Shown here in pieces: positions 26,438-34,589 of a stretch of 64,000 nt of DNA. Source of the DNA: CAYVQZ01 sp964453435 (GTDB lineage: Bacteria; Abyssobacteria; SURF-5). The translations under genes were made by a program, and so were the position numbers. Location: positions 1 through 64,000 of the forward strand of contig CAYVQZ010000016.1 in assembly GCA_964453435.1 (NCBI GenBank). The letters are read 5' to 3'. Every line of letters starts with the position of its first letter. Position 1 is the stretch's first letter. Below the pieces are notes generated by a model. That model saw only the letters and a list, made by a program, of their open reading frames with translations, searched no databases and had not been told where the DNA came from.

Positions 26438-27568
26438 CTAAAATACATAGGTAAGAGCGGCGAACGCATTAATCACGTAGTCGTCACTCACAATCGGACT
26501 GTCCGTGACCTGCTCTTCCAGAAACTCGACGCTCGTATTGAAGACAATCCTCCAGTCGCGTGACAGTTCTACAAACGTGCCGAGGCCGAACTCTGCACTC
26601 CACGTGTCATCCAGTTTGTATGCAGGCCGGTACGCCGTTGCTTTGCTCTGAGGGACGCCGAAATCATTATCGGAAAGCTCCGAACTCAACCAGTTCACAC
26701 CGATTTCCGGTGTCAGCCTCGCAATGCCACACTGAAATGATTTGCGGGCATTGATACGGGCGGAGCCGCCCCCGATTTCATCAAGCACATCGTGCTCGTA
26801 GCCTGCCCGTAGCCTGAAACCGCCCGGAAGTTCCCATATCAGGGCCAATCCTGCCATGATAGTATCGTCTCTGTCCCCAAGGCCTCGCAGCGCCCGACTG
26901 TCATCCTCCTCGTAAACACCCACGCGATAGCTGGCTGTCGCCGCAAGTCTCACGTCGCCGTCGCCGAGTAATCCGAAGCTCAGGTTGGCGCCGAGCAGTT
27001 GGAGGCGTTCGCCGTTATACGTGATGGCGGGTATCGGCTGCGTCACGATGTCATCGGAGCCGCGATACGGGCTACTCCTCAATATCACGCCGGGTCCAAT
27101 ACCGACCCGACCCCGTTTGCCAAGCGGACGGAACAACTCGACGTCAAAACTGCGAATTTCATCCGCATTTAGTGCGAAGCGGGAGCGATCAAAGGTAGGC
27201 GGTCCTTTCGGCTTGTAGCGGTTCGAAAAACCAATGGGTTCTTTTGGAATTCCGATGAAATTCTTATCCAGGCGTCCGTTCTCGTTCTCGTCATGATACA
27301 CGACCAGCGCATACTCTCCGGCGGGCACTCCTTCGAACCGATAGGTTTCGCGACCGTCCGAAGGGAACCAGAGTGTTTTCAGCGGATCGCGCAAATCGCC
27401 GAATGCGTTTGCGGAATCGAAGAGAAGAAACACGAGCGTTCCTTCCGGTGGCGGATTGTCAAGCCGCACCACTATTTCCGCCGCATCAGCCGCAGTATCG
27501 CCGTGACAGAGGAAAAGGCCAAGGCTAAAAAGTGATGAAATGATAAGCGAGCTAATGCATTTCTGCAT
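26438..27568 (-). CDS. DUF2141 domain fused to a MipA/OmpV-like outer-membrane barrel
   Basis: The 376-residue protein has an N-terminal signal peptide (cleavage near residue 29), a DUF2141 domain (about 32-145: GTLVFLLFDSANAF, GEYALVVYHDENENGRLD, PIGFSNRYK), then a beta-barrel-like region (about 155-376) with the MipA/OmpV pattern VGIGPGVILRSSPYRGSDD and alternating strands. It ends ALTYVF, with the C-terminal Phe expected of outer-membrane proteins. MipA proteins scaffold peptidoglycan enzymes or act as porin-like barrels. I have not seen this fusion described. No good ribosome site precedes the ATG, so the start is less certain than the frame. Confidence 0.75.
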   Translation of the reverse strand: MQKCISSLIISSLFSLGLFLCHGDTAADAAEIVVRLDNPPPEGTLVFLLFDSANAFGDLRDPLKTLWFPSDGRETYRFEGVPAGEYALVVYHDENENGRLDKNFIGIPKEPIGFSNRYKPKGPPTFDRSRFALNADEIRSFDVELFRPLGKRGRVGIGPGVILRSSPYRGSDDIVTQPIPAITYNGERLQLLGANLSFGLLGDGDVRLAATASYRVGVYEEDDSRALRGLGDRDDTIMAGLALIWELPGGFRLRAGYEHDVLDEIGGGSARINARKSFQCGIARLTPEIGVNWLSSELSDNDFGVPQSKATAYRPAYKLDDTWSAEFGLGTFVELSRDWRIVFNTSVEFLEEQVTDSPIVSDDYVINAFAALTYVF

Positions 27569-27841
27569 AGAGGAGCCTGCTAGTCATTAACAGGACATGA
27601 ATGATTAATTTTTCTCTCCAAACAGAATCTCATGACCTTATTGTGTCACAGCTTTGAAGAAGTGGTTACGAATGTATTGTTGCTTATCTGAGCCGTCTGT
27701 ATGATATAAGCCGAAAATGCTCATAAGGGACACTAGCGACTTGTTAAATAAAATGCCCTGATTTTGACAAATTCCAATGAGTATTATAGCAATACCAGTG
27801 TACTTGAGGTGTATCCATTTATGCAGTGAAAGGAGAAGGAA
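27569..27841. promoter_or_regulatory. Divergent intergenic region
   Basis: This region lies between the outward-facing DUF2141-MipA and AF1514-like genes. A TTGACA at about 27764 on the plus strand lies about 75 bases upstream of the AF1514-like ATG, but no good -10 follows at normal spacing, so I do not call a promoter precisely. Confidence 0.35.
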
Positions 27842-28195
27842 ATGAAGAACATCGACTTGTCGTTGGCCAGTGACATTGGATTTGAAGATGCTGAGAAGGC
27901 CGCCAAAGAGGCCGCGGCAGCACAGTCCAGCGATGCGCTCTCGCTTCTTGCATGGTATGATAATGCCAAGAAGGTTGGGGCTCCGCAGGAGGCGTGCTCT
28001 CTTGAAAACTGGAAATGCGTCCGCGATTATGCGGAGCACCGGAACGCCGATATCAGGGTCTCGGTCAATAAAGATGCTTTCGAGTTCTATTTTGCCAAAT
28101 CTCCGGCAGGGACCGAGACGCTTGATAAAGAAGGTGTCGCCGACGTTCACAAAGGGATAGCCGTTGACAAAGATGAGAACGTGCAGGGTGGCTGA
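27842..28195 (+). CDS. Small AF1514-like (DUF5619) protein
   Basis: The 117-residue protein begins MKNIDLSLASDIGFEDAEKA, followed by ALSLLAWYDNAKKVG and a VSVNKDAFEFYF segment. This order resembles the AF1514/DUF5619 family of unknown function. ATG 27842 has AAAGGAGAAGGAA directly upstream. A 20-codon Cys peptide gene follows about 80 bases downstream and both end before one hairpin, so they are probably one transcript. No role is known. Confidence 0.6.
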   Translation: MKNIDLSLASDIGFEDAEKAAKEAAAAQSSDALSLLAWYDNAKKVGAPQEACSLENWKCVRDYAEHRNADIRVSVNKDAFEFYFAKSPAGTETLDKEGVADVHKGIAVDKDENVQGG

Positions 28196-28225
28196 GACAA
28201 CGTAACCCATCGATGGAGCGTGAAC

Positions 28226-28244
28226 ACGGTACACGGTGTGCCGT
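28226..28244 (+). promoter_or_regulatory. Small hairpin between the AF1514-like gene and the Cys peptide
   Basis: Arms ACGGTAC (28226-28232) and GTGCCGT (28238-28244) form seven pairs with one G-T wobble around loop ACGGT. It lies just before the peptide's ribosome site and could act in RNA processing or attenuation. Confidence 0.35.
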
Positions 28245-28275
28245 AATCGTAACCTCGCGGAGGAGGTGGTTTGCG

Positions 28276-28338
28276 GTGAAGATTCGGAAGTTGACCAAAA
28301 AGGTCAGCGGCGCCTGCAAATGCAAGTCGTCATGCTAG
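28276..28338 (+). CDS. Candidate 20-residue Cys-rich peptide
   Basis: GTG 28276 opens 20 codons, read as MKIRKLTKKVSGACKCKSSC, ending in TAG. AGGAGG (28261-28266) lies nine bases upstream, an ideal ribosome site in a stretch without any other gene. The N-terminal half is strongly basic; the C-terminal half carries three Cys in CxCxxxC spacing, able to bind metal or be modified. A strong hairpin follows 14 bases after the stop. No homologue is known to me, so coding is inferred from the ribosome site, position and hairpin. Confidence 0.5.
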   Translation: MKIRKLTKKVSGACKCKSSC

Positions 28339-28350
28339 CAAGGATCGAGC

Positions 28351-28396
28351 GCAAGGGAAGGCTTTGAGTACCCTTTATCGGGGGCCTTCCCTTTGC
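28351..28396 (+). terminator. Hairpin, probable terminator of the AF1514-like/Cys-peptide unit
   Basis: Arms AAGGGAAGGC (28353-28362) and GCCTTCCCTT (28384-28393) pair perfectly over ten bases around a 21-base loop. Only a short T run (TTT) follows, so it may be a terminator or a 3'-end stabiliser. Confidence 0.55.
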
Positions 28397-28518
28397 CATG
28401 TCAATGCGACACCTTGGCTATCCCAAACAATCACGGTCTCATACATAAAAAATTATAGCCTGTATTTGTCTACGTGGCCCCGCCGGCTATTAAACCCGGG
28501 AGCGCTCCCTGACCGGCG

Positions 28519-29421
28519 CTATTGTTTCTGGAACCACCAAATCTGGTTGCTCGTTATGATGGAAGGCGGAAGCTGGGTCAAGTCGTATCCTCGCACCCTC
28601 CAGTACACCCGGGAACCCAATGGAATTCGGTTCCATATCGCCTCGGGCATCGCCCAGTGGAACTGGCGAACGGTGAAGCCGCTCGACCAGAAAGTCGGAG
28701 GATACCCCGGTATCACAAGGTCCACGGCAAAGAGGCTGGGGCACCCGCCCGCGTCCCACATAAGCGTCGGCGGCAAGCTTACGACCGACTCGTTGGCCGG
28801 GTCCAGGAGATTGATCTCGGTTACGATGCAGAAGCTCGTTTGAGAAATCGTGAATGTCTCCGATTCGACCGTTATCGCGCCGTACCGGGTTGCGCCGGTG
28901 AAGTTCGAGCCGACCGAATAATCCGCGCGGCCGTGGCCGACGCCGGCCCCGGACGTAATCGTGATCCACGCGTCGCTTGTCTCCGCGGTCCACGCGCATT
29001 CCCCCGGCGCCATGACGCTGATGGCGCCGTCACCACCGAACGGAGCAAACGAATTGCCCGTCGGCGAAAGCGGATAGCTGCAAGTCAAACCGTCCTGTAA
29101 AACCGTAAAGGTCGCTGTTTCAACTGTGATCGTTCCGACTCGGGGCGTTTCACTCGGATTCGATGCGACGGAGTACTCGACCGTTCCGCTTCCGAAGCCG
29201 AATCCGCTGCCCTGGTGCAGGCTGATCCAATCCACGTCGGGCTCAGCCGACCATCCGCAGCAGCCGTTCTCGGTTACTTCGAAGACACCGGAGCCTCCCA
29301 ACGCTTCATACTGCGCTGCCTCCGGAAGGACACCATAGGTGCAGGTTCCCACGCTTTCATCGGCTCCGATGTCAAGCCCATCGCGAAATGGAAAAGAATC
29401 ATGGCGCGGCCGAAATGGCCG
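28519..29421 (-). pseudogene. 5'-truncated secreted protein with two BACON domains
   Basis: The open frame begins after a stop at 29422-29424 without a signal peptide. Its first recognisable words are FRDGLDIGADES, the usual end of a right-handed parallel beta-helix protein, so an N-terminal helix region is missing. Two BACON-like modules follow (GGSGVFEVTENGCCGWSAEP ... SWISLHQ-type, and GGDGAISVMAPGECAWTAET). The last 100 residues form a domain ending HWAMPEAIWNRIPLGSRVYW, RVRGYDLTQLPPS and IWWFQKQ, shared with the LVIVD protein near 57.3 kb. The GNAT gene now sits where the 5' part would be. If expressed from GTG 29352, it would yield a 277-residue cytoplasmic fragment. Confidence 0.65.
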
Positions 29422-29866
29422 TCATTATTGTAACCTGATGTCCCCTGTATTCGGTCCGTTCGAGGGGCGACCAGCCGAGCCGGGTGTAGAACGACTCCCT
29501 GTCGGGTGTGAAAAGATAGATTGTTTCATGGCCGAGCAACACGGCTTCTTTCATAACACGACGCACCAACGCGGCGCCGATACCCTTTTTCCTCTGCTCG
29601 ACATCAACAAAAACAGATGCGAGCCACGGGGAAAGCTCCATGCGTGTCTCCATGTCATGGGGGATGAGAGCGGCGGAGCCAAGAAGGGTATCTCCCGAGA
29701 AAGCCACGAATGTCTGTGGGATTTCATCCGATTTCAACTGAGCCGTGAGCGCCTCGATCCGTCGCTCGACGGAGTCGCCCGGATTCAGATACGCCCACTG
29801 GTTATGTTGCCACACCGCCAGCGTCGGGATGAATACCGGGTGTTCTCTCAGGTTTGTTATTTTCAT
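29399..29866 (-). CDS. GNAT-family N-acetyltransferase
   Basis: The 155-residue protein has the acetyl-CoA-binding region VFVDVEQRKKGIGAALVRRV (the R/Q-x-x-G-x-G/A motif) and a C-terminal FYTRLGWSPLERTEYRG, both typical of GNAT enzymes. The start is ATG 29866; an upstream in-frame ATG at 29893 is less likely. It lies 47 bases after the PLP decarboxylase stop in the same direction, so it may be cotranscribed and acetylate an amine produced there (inference). Confidence 0.8.
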   Translation of the reverse strand: MKITNLREHPVFIPTLAVWQHNQWAYLNPGDSVERRIEALTAQLKSDEIPQTFVAFSGDTLLGSAALIPHDMETRMELSPWLASVFVDVEQRKKGIGAALVRRVMKEAVLLGHETIYLFTPDRESFYTRLGWSPLERTEYRGHQVTIMTAISAAP

Positions 29867-29913
29867 TTCATGAAGCATCAAAAAAAGCGCCATTTCCGGC
29901 CAAAGCGCGCTCG

Positions 29914-31242
29914 TCAGACCAACCGATACAATTGATTGAGGTACTGGACCGCAAAATCACGCGCCATCGAACGGTCCGGCATGGAGGCCATCATGCCATA
30001 CATCGCCGCCTCTTCCGAAAGATCGGACGCGTCCATGTGTTCGACTTCTGCAACGCAAATCTCGAGGTCTTCCAAGAAATCATCGGCCAAGTTCGCGTGC
30101 ACCGGCGAGACGGTCACGTGAATCGACGGCGGCATCTGCTGCTTCTCAAGAATCCACCCGCGGTTCTTCAGGGCATCTGAGAGAGCATATACATTGATCG
30201 TGTCGCTCGCTATCGCGAAGACGGTCGCGTGAGGCTTGCCGAGCACCTTCAGTGCGGGAATAGAGTTTACTCCCTTCATCAGTTTTTTCGTGGTCTCCAT
30301 TGCGACCCTCGCCATCGCCAGATATCCTTCCTCGCCAAGGGAATTCATAACCGCCCATGCCGCCGCAATCGGCCCGCCGGGTCTCGCGCCGGTGAGGGTG
30401 GATGTGGCGTATACACCGCCGGGAAAATCGGCGTATGCGTAATACTGATAGCCTCGGTATTCGCTGTTTCGGTACAGGACGGTCGAGGCTCCTTTGGCGG
30501 CAAAACCGTACTTGTGCAGGTCAGCCGACATGGAAATAACGCCCGGGACGGAAAAATCAAAATCGGGGACCTCGTATCCGAGTTTCTTTACGAACGGCAG
30601 AATGAAGCCCCCCAGACAGGCATCGACATGGAGCCAGATATTGCGTTCTGCGCATATTTCTCCAAGTTCGGCAATCGGGTCGACAATTCCGTGCGGATAC
30701 GTCATCGCCGACCCGACCATCATAATCGTGTTTTCATTTACGGCATCGGCCATGGCCTCGACATCCGCGCGAAAGTCGTCTCCGGCAGGAACATTGATAA
30801 CCTTTAATCCGAGATAATGAGCCGACTTGTTATACGCGGGATGAGCGGTGGACGGCTTTATGAGTTCCGGCGCCTTCGCCTCAGGCCGCTCGACGCCGGC
30901 CCAGTCACGCGCCGTTTTCACGGCCATAAATATGCTTTCGGTCCCTCCGCATGTGAAGCTGCCCACGGTTTCCTCGTCGCCGCCGAGCAGGCCGGCAGCC
31001 ATAGCGATAACTTCGGTTTCAAGCTGTCTGAGGCTGGGGAACGCAAACGGGCTGAGACCGTTTTCCATGAAATAGAGATCGAACGCTTCCCGAGCGATTT
31101 CCCTGACCTCTTCGCCGGCGTTGTAGATGAGGCTGAACATCCGCCCGCTTTTCCAGTCGGTGTCGTCCGATTTCATGGCCTTCAACCTTGACATCACTTC
31201 CGCCTTCGGCATCCCTTTTTCCGGCATATTCATCTTTCGCAT
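29914..31242 (-). CDS. PLP-dependent decarboxylase/lyase (group II decarboxylase, sphingosine-phosphate-lyase-like)
   Basis: The 442-residue protein has the fold-type I PLP motifs SFTCGGTESIFMAVK, WLHVDACLGGF and MSADLHKYGFAAKG (PLP lysine in HKYG). LSPFAFPSLRQLETEV near the N terminus and GGVYATSTLTGARPGG after the lysine are typical of the sphingosine-1-phosphate-lyase/archaeal tyrosine decarboxylase branch. It either decarboxylates an aromatic or acidic amino acid or cleaves a phosphorylated long-chain base; sequence alone does not decide. ATG 31242 is preferred because AAAGGA precedes it; longer in-frame starts exist. It follows the flavoprotein gene by 69 bases and precedes a GNAT gene. 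Confidence 0.85.
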   Translation of the reverse strand: MRKMNMPEKGMPKAEVMSRLKAMKSDDTDWKSGRMFSLIYNAGEEVREIAREAFDLYFMENGLSPFAFPSLRQLETEVIAMAAGLLGGDEETVGSFTCGGTESIFMAVKTARDWAGVERPEAKAPELIKPSTAHPAYNKSAHYLGLKVINVPAGDDFRADVEAMADAVNENTIMMVGSAMTYPHGIVDPIAELGEICAERNIWLHVDACLGGFILPFVKKLGYEVPDFDFSVPGVISMSADLHKYGFAAKGASTVLYRNSEYRGYQYYAYADFPGGVYATSTLTGARPGGPIAAAWAVMNSLGEEGYLAMARVAMETTKKLMKGVNSIPALKVLGKPHATVFAIASDTINVYALSDALKNRGWILEKQQMPPSIHVTVSPVHANLADDFLEDLEICVAEVEHMDASDLSEEAAMYGMMASMPDRSMARDFAVQYLNQLYRLV

Positions 31243-31311
31243 TTGCCATCCTTTGTTCCTGCCCACCCCGCTCATGTATTTGAATGTTGACGAATCAAAG
31301 CGCATCCGGAG

Positions 31312-31911
31312 CTAAGCAAGTGAAGCTCCGATTGCCTCTGCTTTCGCCACAAGCTCATCATTATTTCCGGCGGCGTCTTTCATGTTCATCGAGCCATAGT
31401 GATTAATGAATTCAATGGACGCCGGTCTCAGCCCGGCAGTCACGATTTCGAACCAGTGCTGAAGATGCTCGTACACTTCCGGATGCGTTTCCGTGTTCTC
31501 CACGTCGCCCCGAGACGTCACCACCACAATCTTCTTGCCCTCCGGAAACGCCCGAATTTCTTTTACTTCCCAGGTGTCGGGGTCGAGCTCGAAATTCACG
31601 AAACAATACAGCCGGTCGACGAGAGCCTTGAATTGAGAAGTCACCTGGTAATAATAGACCGGCGTTCCAAGGACGATTGCGTCGCATTCCGCCATTTCCC
31701 GTAGCAGCGGCGACAGGTCGTCTTTCTGAACGCAGTTGCCCAGGTCCTTCTTGCACGCTTCGCATCCCTGACAGCCTTTTATGTTCAGCTCATTCAGGTT
31801 AATGAGCCGGGTTTCGGCCCCCTTGCTCTGGGCGCCTTTCAGAACTGTCTCGAGCAAGGACTGCGTATTTCCTTTTTTTCGCGGACTTCCGTTGAAAGCG
31901 ATCACTTTCAT
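31312..31911 (-). CDS. NADPH-dependent FMN reductase/iron-sulfur flavoprotein
   Basis: The 199-residue protein has a flavodoxin-like start VIAFNGSPRKKGNTQSLLE (FMN phosphate loop), followed by CQGCEACKKDLGNC, the compact Cys motif of iron-sulfur flavoproteins that binds a 4Fe-4S cluster, and GTPVYYYQVTSQFKALVDRL. Such proteins pass electrons from ferredoxin or NAD(P)H to oxygen, peroxide or other acceptors. ATG 31911 is the start, with GAGGATT upstream. It heads a likely transcription unit with the decarboxylase and GNAT genes. Confidence 0.88.
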   Translation of the reverse strand: MKVIAFNGSPRKKGNTQSLLETVLKGAQSKGAETRLINLNELNIKGCQGCEACKKDLGNCVQKDDLSPLLREMAECDAIVLGTPVYYYQVTSQFKALVDRLYCFVNFELDPDTWEVKEIRAFPEGKKIVVVTSRGDVENTETHPEVYEHLQHWFEIVTAGLRPASIEFINHYGSMNMKDAAGNNDELVAKAEAIGASLA

Positions 31912-32211
31912 TTTTCAATCCTCCGTTCTCTCTTTTCGCTCGATAAGTGTGGTCCAAGATAATGAATGGGTCCGAGAATTCTATGCCGTCAACCTCTGGC
32001 GCCGTGAATCTGCGCAACGGTTAAGTCATCCGTGCTTCGGGAACAGTCCATCAATCTATCAAGCCTTTGGCGGGACCAAAAGACAGGCGAATCGGTTACT
32101 CTCATAATACTTCAATTCGAACAAAGAAAAGTATATCAGATAACGGCGAAAATCTGATAAAAGAGAATGAAGAGGCAGGTTTTTTCTCTCTCGAACTCGG
32201 AGGTAAATGGC
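31912..32211. other. Intergenic stretch, possible degenerate repeat
   Basis: No gene is seen. CGTGCTTCGGGAACAGTCC near 32030 resembles the dispersed repeat word CGCTTCGGGGACAGTCC but lacks the rest of the element. Confidence 0.35.
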
Positions 32212-33747
32212 TCAGGCCGATGGAATCGGCGATTCTTCGTCTTTGCGGATTGGGGCGGGAACCTTTGCAGCGGGAAGCAGCACCGTAAAGGTGCTGCCTT
32301 TGCCGACCTGGCTTTTCACCCTGACATCGCCGCCGTGCTGTTTTATGATGCCTAAAGAAACGGAAAGACCGAGACCGGTTCCCTTGGCATCCGGCTTGGT
32401 GGTGAAGAACGGGTTGAAGATGTCGGCAAGTTTTTCTTCGGGGATACCGGTGCCGGTGTCGGTGAAATCGATAGAAATCATGTCTTTCCCCTTTACGGTA
32501 TCGCACGATATCGTGAGTGTTCCTCCGTCCGGCATCGCATCGAGCGCATTCAGCACTAAGTTCAGGAACACTTGTTCGAGCTGGCGACGGTCTCCGTAGA
32601 TGGGTGGCAGGTTCTCGGCCAATTCACCCTTTACCTTCACATTGGCAAGTTTTATCTGGTTACTCGCCAGTCGGAGCGTATCTTCGATAACGTCTTGGAT
32701 TTCATGAAGTTCCGACTCCATCCCGCTTTCCCGGGCAAAGTCGAGCAGGTTGCGCACAATGTTTTGGGCGCGTTCGGATTCGCCGACCAAATCGTTCGCC
32801 ATATCGAGTCGGTCCTCATCGGAGAGGTCTTCGTAATCTTCCGCGAGCATGGCGGCGGTCAGCATGATGTTATTGATTGGGTTGTTCAGTTCATGGGCGA
32901 CACCGGCGGTGAGCGTCCCTACGGCCTTGAGCTTTTGTGAACGGAGAAGCATCTCATGGCGTCGGACTAACTGGAGCAGCATGTGGTTCATGGCCATGGC
33001 CAGTTCCGTGAACTCGTCCCGGTAGCCTTTCCCTGGAGTAATCGGCGTGAGGTCGCCGTCGGCGATACGTCTCGACGCCTGCATTAGCCGCTTCAGGGGT
33101 GCGAACACCTGGCGAGCGATGACCCTGGCGAAATAGATAATAAGCAGGATGAGCAAAATCAGGAAGACCATAGGTATGCGCATGGCCGTGACAAGCATCT
33201 TGTTTACGCTTTCTCGTTCTTTTGCCACGAGTTCTTCGGCCACCGCCACCATCTCGGCGCCATGCTCCCTCAGTTCCGCTTCGATATCGCCCTTATTTTG
33301 CAGTGTGTCTTGCTCCTCAAGCCGAGAAAGGAGGTCTTCATATTCGCTCAGATGGCGGGCCATTGTCTTGTACTCGGACACGCCCACAATCTCGGTCATG
33401 TTCTCACCCTCGCGTTTGAGAATTTCCCCCGCTTTATGGACGTGTTCGAGCGCGTCTTCGAGATTTGTCCCGTACAGAAAATAATTTTTCTCAAACCGCC
33501 GCGCCTGCTGTACCTCGAAGGTGTACTTGTCGGCCGCCTGCATGAAGTGGAGCTTCGATTGAATTCTGGAAATGGTAAAAATCGAGATTACGGTTATGCC
33601 CAGGCTCAGGATAAACCACAGAGCGAACGCTGTTGTGACCCGAGAGCGAATGGACATGCTCGGGCGTTCCCTCAATGCCCGCTGAGCCTCCTCGCCGATC
33701 GCATCGAGGGTGGAGCGGCCAACTTCATTGGAAGGGGGCGTTGTCAT
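32212..33747 (-). CDS. Membrane sensor histidine kinase with HAMP (minus-strand copy)
   Basis: The 511-residue kinase has membrane helices near residues 42-62 and 190-210 and a periplasmic helical domain with QQARRFEKNYFLYGTNLED, almost identical to the kinase at 38.4 kb. A HAMP linker (APLKRLMQASRRIADGDLTP) precedes GVAHELNNPINNIMLT (phosphohistidine), then FLNLVLNALDAM, TDTGTGIPEE, FNPFFTTKP and GTGLGLSVSLGI. It senses an unknown periplasmic or membrane signal. It is the last gene of a five-gene minus-strand run starting with a universal stress protein; the receiver immediately upstream is its probable partner. Confidence 0.9.
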   Translation of the reverse strand: MTTPPSNEVGRSTLDAIGEEAQRALRERPSMSIRSRVTTAFALWFILSLGITVISIFTISRIQSKLHFMQAADKYTFEVQQARRFEKNYFLYGTNLEDALEHVHKAGEILKREGENMTEIVGVSEYKTMARHLSEYEDLLSRLEEQDTLQNKGDIEAELREHGAEMVAVAEELVAKERESVNKMLVTAMRIPMVFLILLILLIIYFARVIARQVFAPLKRLMQASRRIADGDLTPITPGKGYRDEFTELAMAMNHMLLQLVRRHEMLLRSQKLKAVGTLTAGVAHELNNPINNIMLTAAMLAEDYEDLSDEDRLDMANDLVGESERAQNIVRNLLDFARESGMESELHEIQDVIEDTLRLASNQIKLANVKVKGELAENLPPIYGDRRQLEQVFLNLVLNALDAMPDGGTLTISCDTVKGKDMISIDFTDTGTGIPEEKLADIFNPFFTTKPDAKGTGLGLSVSLGIIKQHGGDVRVKSQVGKGSTFTVLLPAAKVPAPIRKDEESPIPSA

Positions 33748-33830
33748 CGGCCATTTCTTCTTTGTTTTTTACGGAACAGTGACGAATCTCTGCGCCTCGA
33801 GAACACTTCTACCTTATCATTTTGGCGGCG

Positions 33831-34463
33831 CTATTGTACAACGCCCTTATGTCCGAGAGAGAGAGCGGCTTTATTGATGACGGCCCTGAGGTCCTTCGGC
33901 TTGAAAGGTTTCGCTATAAAATCGAACGCGCCTTTCACCAGCGCCTCTCTGGCCACCTCGACGGTGGCGTAGCCGGTGATGAGGATAACCCTCGTGTTCG
34001 GGCAACGCTCCATAACATGTTCAAGTATTTGAATACCATCCACGCCTTCCATGCGAAGGTCCGTAACCACAATGTCGAACTCCTTCTCGGTGAGCCTGGC
34101 AAGCGCTTTGGCGGGGTCTTCGTAGAATTCCACTTCGAATCCAGCCTTTGTCAGAGCCGGTTGCAGGCGCTTTCCCACAATGGGCTCATCGTCGAGAACC
34201 ATCACGTGCAACTTGTCCCCCGACGGCTCCCGCATACCTCCCTTTTCTTTCATCATTTCGGTGTCCTTTCTCTCTTTCCCGGTCTCAACCGAATCCCTCT
34301 CGGACCTCACCACCATTATTTTCTCCAGCGTGAAATCGCTCTTTCGAATCGGGTCGAGGCCGGTTTCCCTCAGCCCCATGTCGGCTTCACCGGCTTCCGC
34401 GAAGGAAATTCTGACCATCCAATCGTCAATCTTTCTTTTTTTCTCTTCTCCCTTCTCAGTCAT
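33831..34463 (-). CDS. Response regulator receiver with an unusual N-terminal extension
   Basis: Residues 84-210 form a receiver (VMVLDDEPIVG, VVTDLRMEGVDG with the phosphoacceptor Asp, LITGYATVEVAREAL, FIAKPFK). The first 80 residues are a separate segment (IDDWMVRISFAEAGEADMGL ... DFTLEKIMVV) of no family I know. The long start is real: AAAGGAG lies seven bases upstream of ATG 34463. The receiver is close in sequence to that at 41.9 kb, which lacks the extension. It has no output domain and lies between the TauE gene (126 bases) and the kinase gene (83 bases) of the same run. Confidence 0.85.
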   Translation of the reverse strand: MTEKGEEKKRKIDDWMVRISFAEAGEADMGLRETGLDPIRKSDFTLEKIMVVRSERDSVETGKERKDTEMMKEKGGMREPSGDKLHVMVLDDEPIVGKRLQPALTKAGFEVEFYEDPAKALARLTEKEFDIVVTDLRMEGVDGIQILEHVMERCPNTRVILITGYATVEVAREALVKGAFDFIAKPFKPKDLRAVINKAALSLGHKGVVQ

Positions 34464-34589
34464 GATCCCGCTCCTTTCATTGAAGGGCCTTCAAGCGCCT
34501 TTGTTCTCCGACAAACGCAGAACGCGATTTCTTTTCGAAGCAAGACAGTCAGTGGAATCGTAAAATCATTGTCGCACCCATTTGGCGTA

